Below, piece after piece: positions 1-5,210 of a stretch of 13,441 bases of DNA (position 1 is its first letter; each line of letters starts with the position of its first letter). The stretch spans positions 1-13,441 of the forward strand of contig JAXFJE010000001.1 of the NCBI GenBank assembly GCA_034168985.1, read 5' to 3'. The DNA comes from JALEVB01 sp022768265. GTDB taxonomy: Bacteria > Bacillota_I > Bacilli_A > Erysipelotrichales > Erysipelotrichaceae. The position numbers and the translations under genes are program-made. The notes under the pieces are model-generated. The model was not told the origin of the DNA, ran no database searches, and saw nothing but the letters and a program-made list of their open reading frames with translations.

Positions 1-35
1 AGATAAAGTGCAGTATTGTAAATCTGTTGTTTCAT
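1..35 (-). CDS. Large serine recombinase, N-terminal 11 codons only (partial)
   Basis: The frame opens at an ATG (35-33) preceded by AGGAGG with a 10-base gap, and runs off the left edge. It reads MKQQIYNTALY and then a split codon. Large serine recombinases of TndX/TnpX-type elements commonly begin with a short stretch followed by a 'TALY-RLS' start of the resolvase domain, and they often sit next to a TnpW-like gene, as here. From that family it would catalyse integration and excision of the element. Only 11 residues are visible, so the call rests mostly on context and position at the element's end. Confidence 0.55.
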   Translation of the reverse strand, partial: MKQQIYNTALY

Positions 36-60
36 TGTCAGTTATCCTCCTTTATAACTA

Positions 61-105
61 ACCCGTGTTTACAATACCTGCTTGCAAGTAAAGTATAACA
101 CGGGT
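61..105. repeat. 9-bp perfect inverted repeat overlapping the recombinase promoter
   Basis: ACCCGTGTT (61-69) and AACACGGGT (97-105) are perfect inverted arms. The right arm touches the -10 box and the left arm lies in the transcribed leader, close to the recombinase RBS. The centre holds the palindrome CTTGCAAG (81-88). It could be a repressor operator or a leader hairpin controlling recombinase expression; the sequence does not tell which. Confidence 0.6.
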
Positions 106-121
106 ACTTTTTGTCATTCAA
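92..121 (-). promoter_or_regulatory. Promoter of the recombinase gene
   Basis: On the minus strand a -35 TTGAAT (121-116) and a -10 TATACT (97-92) are separated by 18 bp, about 60 bp ahead of the recombinase start. It lies in the gap after the TnpW-like gene, so the recombinase can be transcribed on its own. Confidence 0.6.
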
Positions 122-146
122 TCTATTTCTTACAACTGCACCGATT

Positions 147-314
147 TTATGCGATTGTCTGCTTTGCTTTTTCCAGCATGACATCAGTTAAAAGTTCTTC
201 CATTGTCTTTCCCTTTTCGGAAAAATGCTCTTTTACAACAATCTTTGTCTTTCCTCTGTTGCCAATGCCACATTTGTTATTTTTCTTTTGAATTGTTTTT
301 ACAGTATCAGCAAT
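147..314 (-). CDS. TnpW-like small transposon-encoded protein, with ATT at the start position
   Basis: The 55-residue frame contains a GIGNRGKTKIVVKEHFSEKG segment, resembling the 'IG-TTY-V--HFSET' core of TnpW proteins found beside serine recombinases in clostridial elements. TnpW's role is not established. It ends at TAA (149-147), just upstream of the recombinase. A strong AAAGGGGG Shine-Dalgarno sits eight bases before an ATT codon (314-312). No ATG, GTG or TTG occurs in frame at that place. The nearby ATG at 321 is in another frame and stops after four codons. Either an ATT start is used or an ancestral ATG was lost and the gene is impaired. The assignment is by similarity of motif and context only. 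Confidence 0.5.
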   Translation of the reverse strand: MADTVKTIQKKNNKCGIGNRGKTKIVVKEHFSEKGKTMEELLTDVMLEKAKQTIA

Positions 315-349
315 AACACATACCCCCTTTCTGTAAAAATATTATGTAA

Positions 350-606
350 GCAATTCAACGGCTTTTGTCATAACCCACAGGAGTTTCACCTCTGCATAGT
401 TCTTATGTAGCCGTACCCATTGCGTGCGACGCTCTGAACGCTCAAGCTGTGGCTGTACGGGAGTATCATTATCTGACAGCACAGGTCATGGCGATAAAAG
501 AGAACAAATCTTTTACAAGAACACAAATAGAGTTCGCTCGCTTTTGCAGGGAAAAGGTCATGGCGTATTTGTTTCAACGGCTTGCTGTCTGTCAAACGTA
601 TTGAAT
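350..606. other. GC-richer segment with unassigned open frames on both strands
   Basis: This stretch is clearly richer in G and C than its surroundings. On the plus strand a frame is open from 374 to the TGA at 602-604, and its end reads plausibly helical and basic (TRTQIEFARFCREKV). On the minus strand a frame from about 490 to the TAA near 350 contains LERSERRTQWVRLHKNYAEV, and a short frame (MTFSLQKRANS...) precedes it, shifted by one base. None has a good RBS and start, and I recognise none of them. It may be a small gene decayed by frameshift, most likely on the minus strand like its neighbours. Confidence 0.3.
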
Positions 607-639
607 TGCTTTATTCAGTTGTCAAAGAACACGAAAGAA

Positions 640-1320
640 GAAAATCATCTTTCCTATATACCGCGTTGGAAAAGAGGGGAAATGTAACCAAAATTCAAAA
701 CTTTTTCCATTATTAGTACAAATGGAACGGTTCATTTTCTCCTTTTTCACTATTATCTGTACAGCAAACGTCCATTTGCTAAGTTGAAATGGAAAAATTT
801 TAACTTCTTTTCTTGCACCATATAGGGATAGAAATTGTCATTTTGCTAAGTTAATGACGAAAAAAGATTATTTTTCTTTTCACACCCTAACTACCCAAAC
901 CATACCGTTACTGCCAACAATAGAATGAAATATTTTCTTTGCACCATATAGGGAACGGAAACCATGAATTGTTAAGTTGAGAACAAAGTATTTTCATCTT
1001 TTCACATCAACACTCAACTGCTAATGCCTGTTTGAATACAAAATGATGATGTTTTTCCTCTTTTCATAGAACACTGTCCACTAATCACGAATTTCCGTCA
1101 TTTTTTCAAAACTTTTTTCTCCTTTCACATCATATAGGGACAGCAAGACCCGATTTAATGACCTATTTTCAAAAAAAGTTTAGATTTCCTTTTCTCGCAC
1201 CATATCTGTACGCAAGTAGCCGTTTTGTTGCAGATTTAATAAAAAATTTATTTTTCTTCTTTCACTTCACATAGGGAATGAAAACAGCTCTTTGCTGACT
1301 AAATCTGAAATTTTTCAATT
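640..1320. repeat. Array of degenerate 60-70-bp repeats downstream of the relaxase
   Basis: No gene is seen here. The stretch is built of about ten loosely conserved units. Each starts with a pyrimidine tract (TTTTTCTTTTCAC-like), then a GCACCATATAGGGA core or a variant, then a variable arm that sometimes forms a dyad. The core is exact at 815-828 and 941-954, with variants at 1126-1140 (CACATCATATAGGGA), 1196-1210 (CGCACCATATCTGTA), 1263-1277 and 751-767 (TATCTGTACAGCAA). Core spacings are 126, about 186, 69 and 69 bp, which fit one, two or three units of 62-69 bp. Dyads include CCATTT...AAATGG and GTCATT...AATGAC, both around GCTAAGTT. Its position just 3' of the relaxase suits a single-strand origin or protein-binding array. 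Confidence 0.7.
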
Positions 1321-1323
1321 ACA

Positions 1324-2538
1324 TTAAAAAATACCGTCATTCTCTTGTGGAACAGCGGTATCTATTCGTTCTTCTATGGTCGATTTTTCTAATTGTAATA
1401 AATGTTTATGCTTGTCTTTAAGTTCTGCCTGTTCAATCATATCTTTCAGTATCGTTGTATGATTTTCTTTATCTAATGCCTGTACCATTTTTATGGTTGG
1501 TGCGACTTGTCTTTGTAGCCAATGCAACGCTTTTTGTAAAGTGTAAGGCTCTGGCTTTGTGGTTAAGCGTATCGGCTCTCTGTTTTCCCCTACAAACCAT
1601 GCCCAATCATCATTTGTTTTCCATTGACTTTTTGGCTTGTCGTCCTCTCTGTCAACAAAGCGGACATAATGATTGATGATAGAAAAAGCGGTGCGTTCAG
1701 CGTCCCGATAGGTCAGTAAATCTACAACCACATAATAGGCTCGTTCATTCTTCATGCGTATTTCAAAACGGTTCTTAATCTCCGTATCTTCAATTTCTGT
1801 GCCATTCTTGACATACTGCTCATAATTTTTCTGATAAGCACACATATATAATTCGCTACTTGTTGAACCGAGATATAAGGTTTCTCCTGTATTCTTTGGT
1901 AGATCGCTACCGCATTTCTCTGTACCGCTGTAATCTTTCTGCATACGAAAATAGGAAACACATTCGCCAGCCTTGTATTTTTCCTTTAACTTTGGAATAT
2001 CCAATATTCCTGCTCGGTCATTGATAGCCAAATCAAGCCGTTTCATCACACCACCAGCCGTCATACAATCCAGCATGAAGTCATACCATGAGCGTTCCTG
2101 TGCCAGCAGATAACATTCCATTTGCCGACAGCCTTTGCCTTTCAGTTCCAATAAAACACCTAAATGCTCCTGCATGGAACACATGATATTGATGTCGCCA
2201 AGTACATATTTGCTTTCATATCCGTATTTTCCATAATCTTCATAAAGCATATAATCAGATTTCAGTTGTAATACATCACGGATAATCGCCAATGCGTCCG
2301 TACTAGGAAAGCGGACACGAAAGTAATCAATCAATAAGAATAGTGGTTCTTGCGGATTGAAACGCTCAATCTGTTTTTCTATGACTTCTCTTAATTCGTC
2401 ATTCAATGGCTGTTTCCCTTTTTCAATGCGGTTATAATATTCACGGCTGATACCACAGGCAACAGCAAGCCTTGTTTGTGTTACTCCGTATTCCTCACGC
2501 TTTTGTCTTAATTCTTCAATAAAGTTTTTATCATTCAT
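1324..2538 (-). CDS. mobT: MobT-family relaxase (Tn916 Orf20 / ICEBs1 NicK type)
   Basis: 404 residues. The N-terminus (about 8-52) is an XRE-type helix-turn-helix (VTQTRLAVACGISREYYNRI). It is followed by a Rep_trans-type rolling-circle nicking domain: LFLLIDYFRVRFPSTD (66-81), MKRLDLAIND (165-174), ETLYLGSTSSELYMCAYQK (219-237, the family's conserved Y-L-G-S...Y-K block) and RFEIRMKNERAYY (257-269). In this family the enzyme nicks oriT and can drive rolling-circle replication of the excised circle. The ATG at 2538 is chosen because GGAG sits about eight bases ahead. An upstream frame extension to 2742 runs through two terminator hairpins and is not credible. It lies downstream of an oriT-like core, with cargo inserted between. 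Length and motifs look complete. Confidence 0.92.
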   Translation of the reverse strand: MNDKNFIEELRQKREEYGVTQTRLAVACGISREYYNRIEKGKQPLNDELREVIEKQIERFNPQEPLFLLIDYFRVRFPSTDALAIIRDVLQLKSDYMLYEDYGKYGYESKYVLGDINIMCSMQEHLGVLLELKGKGCRQMECYLLAQERSWYDFMLDCMTAGGVMKRLDLAINDRAGILDIPKLKEKYKAGECVSYFRMQKDYSGTEKCGSDLPKNTGETLYLGSTSSELYMCAYQKNYEQYVKNGTEIEDTEIKNRFEIRMKNERAYYVVVDLLTYRDAERTAFSIINHYVRFVDREDDKPKSQWKTNDDWAWFVGENREPIRLTTKPEPYTLQKALHWLQRQVAPTIKMVQALDKENHTTILKDMIEQAELKDKHKHLLQLEKSTIEERIDTAVPQENDGIF

Positions 2539-2556
2539 TTTTAAATTTCTCCAATC

Positions 2557-2588
2557 AAAAAAGGCAACTACCATAATTGATAATTGCC
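2557..2588 (-). terminator. Second leader hairpin before mobT
   Basis: On the minus strand, GGCAATTA (2588-2581) pairs with TAGTTGCC (2570-2563), with one G-U pair and a 10-base loop, and six U residues follow. It lies about 20 bases before the mobT start, so it can terminate or mask the messenger. It overlaps the 23-bp repeat. Confidence 0.55.
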
Positions 2589-2590
2589 TG
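2568..2590. repeat. 23-bp direct repeat, copy next to mobT
   Basis: A 23-base stretch starting CTACCATAATTGATAATTGC is identical, and in the same orientation, to 3554-3576. The 23-base match is far beyond chance for a window of this size. The two copies bracket the DUF3781/GyrI-like gene pair, and each lies just 3' (in the transcribed sense) of a 13-bp-stem terminator. Confidence 0.9.
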
Positions 2591-2609
2591 TCATTAAAAA
2601 TCTGTATAG

Positions 2610-2641
2610 AAAAAGCAGTCAATCCTAAGACTAACTGCTTT
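2610..2641 (-). terminator. Intrinsic terminator between the GyrI-like gene and mobT
   Basis: On the minus strand a 13-bp stem with G-U pairs closes a four-base loop: AAAGCAGTTAGTC (2641-2629) with GATTGACTGCTTT (2624-2612), followed by UUUUUC. It ends transcription from the cargo genes before it can reach mobT, or attenuates it. Confidence 0.75.
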
Positions 2642-2665
2642 GTATGTATGGATATAAAATTGTTT

Positions 2666-3136
2666 CTAATCTTGAATAGGTATCCAAATTTCAATAACTG
2701 AATTATCACTATTCCAATGAAAACGATAATCGTATTTTTCAAAGTGTAGGATAATATCTTTTATAGGAATATACGATGTACTAGGAATAATTTCTTGATA
2801 AATCTTGCCATAAGTTTCATATATTTTATCCATAGCACCAATATGCTCCACAACCAAATATTTATAAGACGGTATTTCTTTATACAGAAAGCCCTCTGGG
2901 GTAATGGTTCTTTGGGGAATAGAACAGAAATAATAAAGTTTTCCATTTCTTCTTTCCATAAAAGCATATTTTACCCAATTTCCCGATTGTGAAAGATACG
3001 CTTTTTTCAAACTACTGTTAAACTTTCTCCAAAACTGTGTACTAATCTGAATATTCTTTTTTTGATAATTAGTCAGTTCTACTTCTTGCCCAATAACTGC
3101 AAATGCGTTTAATTCCTTTATAGAAAAATTTATCAT
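2666..3136 (-). CDS. GyrI-like / AraC-type effector-binding domain protein
   Basis: 156 residues beginning MINFSIKELNAFAVIGQEVE. The pattern (an N-terminal strand, 'F.VIG.E..LTN', a central YKYLVVEHIGAMDKIYETYG stretch, and a C-terminal HFEKYDYRFHW...IEIWIPI) matches stand-alone GyrI-like effector-binding proteins, whose relatives bind small hydrophobic or cationic ligands. It has no DNA-binding domain, so it is not itself a transcription factor. The ATG (3136) overlaps the stop of the DUF3781 gene as ATGA, indicating translational coupling, and an AAGGT RBS lies inside that gene. A frame extension to 3193 is rejected. It is probable cargo of the element, perhaps for drug binding or sensing; that role is inference. 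Confidence 0.75.
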   Translation of the reverse strand: MINFSIKELNAFAVIGQEVELTNYQKKNIQISTQFWRKFNSSLKKAYLSQSGNWVKYAFMERRNGKLYYFCSIPQRTITPEGFLYKEIPSYKYLVVEHIGAMDKIYETYGKIYQEIIPSTSYIPIKDIILHFEKYDYRFHWNSDNSVIEIWIPIQD

Positions 3137-3375
3137 TTTACCTTGTGAGCAGTGATAACGGTATAACTGTACGCATTTACCGTTATAATACAATTATCAA
3201 TCGTTATATACCAGTTTTTTCCTTTTCTTGTGATTTCCGCATTAGAAAGGCTAATTTTTTCTTTGCACCATTCAATTACATTTTCTACATTCAAAGATAA
3301 GTTCTTTTTAATTCTAATAACGCCAAGTTCAGTTGTGTGAAGTCTTCCTAAGTTTTCCAGTAATTCATTTTTCAT
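3133..3375 (-). CDS. DUF3781 domain protein
   Basis: 80 residues: a helix-rich start (ELLENLGRLHTTELGVIRIK), then NVIEWCKEKI and a C-terminal strand block (KGKNWYITIDNCIITVNAYS). This is the recognisable DUF3781 pattern, small proteins of unknown function common in Clostridia. The start at 3375 follows GAGG with a nine-base gap; the in-frame ATG 15 bases earlier would overlap that RBS. It is cotranscribed and translationally coupled (ATGA) with the GyrI-like gene. The conserved W-C and N-C-I-I-T-V-N-A-S-Y-T positions suggest a compact fold rather than an enzyme; no catalytic residues can be named. Confidence 0.8.
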   Translation of the reverse strand: MKNELLENLGRLHTTELGVIRIKKNLSLNVENVIEWCKEKISLSNAEITRKGKNWYITIDNCIITVNAYSYTVITAHKVK

Positions 3376-3553
3376 ATTTTGATACCTCATTTTTCAGCAA
3401 ATTTATTTGTATGTTTTATATCCCAATTATAACATTCTCATATCAGCACTACAATAAAAAATAATTAAGCACCAATAATCTTATTGAACATCTACAACCG
3501 TAAATCTTTCACACCATCAGTGTTAAACACTGAGCTGACAGCAATTACGACAG

Positions 3554-3576
3554 CTACCATAATTGATAATTGCCTG
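3554..3576. repeat. 23-bp direct repeat, copy next to the oriT region
   Basis: Identical to 2568-2590 and in the same orientation; 986 bp separate the two copies. The flanks differ: the hairpin closing arm here is imperfect (TAGCTGTC instead of TAGTTGCC) and has no U-tract. The terminator function of this element is therefore kept only in the copy next to mobT. Confidence 0.9.
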
Positions 3577-3591
3577 CACTTAAATTTCTGC

Positions 3592-3636
3592 AAAAGAAAA
3601 CGACAATCAATTTCTTATTTTTTGAAATCAACTGTC
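3592..3636 (-). terminator. Intrinsic terminator ahead of the DUF3781/GyrI-like cargo
   Basis: On the minus strand a 13-bp stem, GACAGTTGATTTC (3636-3624) with GAAATTGATTGTC (3614-3602), closes a nine-base loop and is followed by GUUUUCUUUU. It has the same architecture and stem length as the terminator at 2610-2641, and lies at a similar distance from its 23-bp repeat copy, though the stem sequence differs. Confidence 0.7.
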
Positions 3637-3766
3637 TTTCTCATATTTACTATTCAATTTTCATAGTGATATAGGTACAATTTATATCACTACTGTAAAA
3701 ATGCAGTTTTGCCTTATAAATACAGCGTTTTCCGCTTGTTAGTGTATAGTGTTTCTTGTTTTTTGT

Positions 3767-3791
3767 GCCCCCCTTGTTAGATAACGGGGGC
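3767..3791 (-). other. oriT: oriT core (Tn916/ICEBs1-type inverted repeat)
   Basis: On the minus strand (mobT sense) GCCCCC and GGGGGC arms flank a loop containing TTATCTAACA. Tn916 and ICEBs1 origins of transfer share this layout, a C-run, a 'CTAACA' loop, then a G-run, upstream of the relaxase gene. The nick site in those elements lies in this loop or arm. The assignment is by pattern and by location in front of a MobT relaxase. Confidence 0.75.
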
Positions 3792-3825
3792 TTTGAACGG
3801 CTCGCCAACGCTCGCCCAACCACCA

Positions 3826-3907
3826 AAGTGAACCGCCCTCTCGCCAGCAAGCTGGCGTGGCGATATGTCTTACGACAGCCACCGCTGGCGGATCACTTCG
3901 GCGGTTC
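3826..3907. repeat. Nested inverted repeats beside oriT
   Basis: The block 3790-3907 is much richer in GC than the rest of the element. AAGTGAACCGCC (3826-3837) pairs with GGCGGATCACTT (3887-3898), 11 of 12. GAACCGCC (3830-3837) alternatively pairs with GGCGGTTC (3900-3907). Inside lies CGCCAGC-AA-GCTGGCG (3842-3857). Such mutually exclusive hairpins fit binding sites for relaxosome accessory proteins or the coupling protein. The rest of 3376-3944 holds only the terminator, the repeat copy and oriT; no gene is seen. Confidence 0.65.
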
Positions 3908-3944
3908 GTGAAATTTATATTCTATCTATAATCTTAAAATCTGC

Positions 3945-4592
3945 CTAACCAAAATGAAATGGAACTAACATATTAAGTATAACAGCAATAACAACTGCAC
4001 TCAATATCATATACGTTGTCTCCCTAAAGGTGTTACGTTTTAAAGCTATTAATGCACAACCAAAGACTATCACTTCTAAAATTGAATACACATCAAAATA
4101 AATCCAACCATAAATAAACGTAAAATTAAATAAAATTGCAATTATTATTACTGAAAGTATAAAAGATATTTTGCTTTTCCCCTTAGCGTACCAACAAACA
4201 AAAGCTAACAATGGAGAAATGGCAGTAAAACCAAGCCAAATCATTGCATAATTTTTTGGAAAAAATCCAGCAACAAAATATGAATATAGGTAATAACTTG
4301 AAACCATTCCAATGAAAAATACTAACACATTTAATGATGCTCTTATGGAAGAATGACTATAAATTGCAATGTACAAAGCAATCAATAACCATATAGCAAA
4401 ACGACCCAAAAAATTACTAATATCTAAATATTCAAATATAAATGGTAAAGTATTGCTTGCTGTAGTATCTAAAAATTTTGCAAAAGTTCCTAAAACTATT
4501 CCAAAACACAGTATAAGTATTGTATTTATAATTTTCCTAGTAATGGGTATTTCATTCTCTATACTCCTTATCTTATTCAAAAACTTATTCAT
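3945..4592 (-). CDS. Polytopic membrane protein of unknown function
   Basis: 215 residues with about seven hydrophobic segments: roughly 22-42, 61-82, 86-110, 116-137, 141-163, 166-185 and 193-213. A short basic and acidic N-terminal tail (MNKFLNKIRSIENEIPITRK) is probably cytoplasmic. The architecture recalls small uncharacterised multi-pass proteins such as the DUF6518 group, but I cannot assign it firmly. The ATG at 4592 follows AGAGG with good spacing. The gene starts 15 bp after the DUF2500 stop, so the two form one operon. No transporter or enzyme motif is visible. It lies between the IME edge and oriT, where a tcpA-like gene would be expected in a full Tn916-type element. Confidence 0.75.
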   Translation of the reverse strand: MNKFLNKIRSIENEIPITRKIINTILILCFGIVLGTFAKFLDTTASNTLPFIFEYLDISNFLGRFAIWLLIALYIAIYSHSSIRASLNVLVFFIGMVSSYYLYSYFVAGFFPKNYAMIWLGFTAISPLLAFVCWYAKGKSKISFILSVIIIAILFNFTFIYGWIYFDVYSILEVIVFGCALIALKRNTFRETTYMILSAVVIAVILNMLVPFHFG

Positions 4593-4607
4593 AATGCACC
4601 TCTAGAT

Positions 4608-4982
4608 TCAATTTTCCCTATCAAATGTTAAATATCTTGTGCCTTGGAATGTCAGCTGTCCTTTATCTCCCTCTGCAAGCACACCGTACTCTGAGCCTGA
4701 TACAGACAGCTCCATTCTATCACCACTATCTACTTGAAATGTCACATAATACGAGGTGCTGGAAATTGTATGAAATCCATGTGCTCCTGATATATCACCA
4801 GCGTTTGGTTGATTGTTATGAGTGGTATTCTGACGTTTTGCTACTATTCTTGCTGACACAGTTAAGCGAGGAGAATTATTGTTTTTAAACCAAGTAGCTA
4901 TTCCTTTTACAAAAGTGAAAACAATTATTATAAAAATCAGTATAAACATTATAGGAAATAACATTTCTATTAGATTAAACAT
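4608..4982 (-). CDS. DUF2500 family membrane-anchored protein
   Basis: 124 residues. One N-terminal membrane segment (about 5-30, LFPIMFILIFIIIVFTFVKG) is followed by a soluble beta-rich domain with TVSARIVAKRQ, a polar linker containing HNNQPN, then STSYYVTFQVDSGDRMELSV and EYGVLAEGDKGQLTFQGTRY. This is the DUF2500 pattern; the function is unknown. Tail topology predicts an outward-facing domain. The start at 4982 is set by AAGGAGG eight bases upstream; a frame extension to 5045 overlaps the promoter and is rejected. It is the first gene of a two-gene operon with the membrane protein at 3945-4592. Confidence 0.8.
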   Translation of the reverse strand: MFNLIEMLFPIMFILIFIIIVFTFVKGIATWFKNNNSPRLTVSARIVAKRQNTTHNNQPNAGDISGAHGFHTISSTSYYVTFQVDSGDRMELSVSGSEYGVLAEGDKGQLTFQGTRYLTFDREN

Positions 4983-5015
4983 TCTCTTTTTCCTCCTTAA
5001 TGAAATTCTATTTTT

Positions 5016-5045
5016 ATTATACCATGCTCCTTTAAGCATTGTCAT
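5016..5045 (-). promoter_or_regulatory. Promoter of the DUF2500 operon with a dyad in the spacer
   Basis: On the minus strand a -35 ATGACA (5045-5040), an 18-bp spacer and an extended -10 TGG-TATAAT (5021-5016) lie about 35 bp ahead of the start codon. The spacer holds an ATGCT-6-AGCAT dyad (5039-5024), well placed for a repressor or MerR-like activator. Confidence 0.75.
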
Positions 5046-5210
5046 TTCTTTTCTTCGTTTAAAAAGTTACTTATCAGTCTAAAATAATTAGGAAAATGAA
5101 ATAATTTACTGTGTTGCATTAACGCAAAAGAGCTACCAACACATTTATGTAGTACTCTGGCTTAATAGCAATATTCTTTTCTTTGCAAGCAGGTAAACAC
5201 AGGTTGTTCC
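5046..5210. other. Probable element terminus / junction with the pilin gene
   Basis: Intergenic. It contains the dyad GTGTTG (5111-5116) / CAACAC (5137-5142), a TTGC-ATTAAC-GCAA dyad at its left, and a TTGCAAGCAGGTA 13-mer (5183-5195) that recurs inverted at 75-87 beside the recombinase promoter. No frame on the minus strand here encodes an LPXTG-like anchor continuing the pilin. The recombination site of the element should lie here or just inside the pilin end. Confidence 0.4.

Larger units (their letters stand above)
1..5210. mobile_element. Integrative mobilizable element (right part; left end outside window)
   Basis: Inferred unit. It combines a MobT-type relaxase (1324-2538), an oriT-like core upstream of it (3767-3791), a TnpW-like gene and the start of a large serine recombinase at the left edge. 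All genes are on the minus strand. There is no TcpA-type coupling ATPase and no VirB4-like or other transfer gene, so it looks mobilizable rather than self-transmissible. The right boundary is placed near 5210 because the neighbouring pilin frame ends there without its wall-anchor. The exact junction could lie anywhere from about 5046 to 5250. The left end must lie beyond the recombinase gene, outside the window. Cargo is DUF3781, a GyrI-like protein, DUF2500 and a membrane protein. Confidence 0.7.

Noticed and set aside
424..687. 87-codon plus-strand frame
   Set aside because: It starts with GTG without an RBS, has a low-complexity cysteine/serine-rich start and no recognisable domain; another frame looks more coding in the same stretch.
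640..1320. CRISPR array
   Set aside because: Units vary in length and sequence throughout; there is no constant repeat with unique spacers of fixed length and no cas gene.
2539..2742. N-terminal extension of the relaxase frame
   Set aside because: It translates two terminator hairpins and a repeat, lacks an RBS at 2742, and the ATG at 2538 has a proper GGAG site and begins the helix-turn-helix domain.
3650..3850. Minus-strand frame of 66 codons across oriT
   Set aside because: It runs through the oriT hairpin and a terminator region, has no RBS, and its composition follows the GC-rich dyads.
4625..5082. Plus-strand frames opposite DUF2500
   Set aside because: They are antisense to a well-supported gene and its promoter and have no ribosome binding sites.
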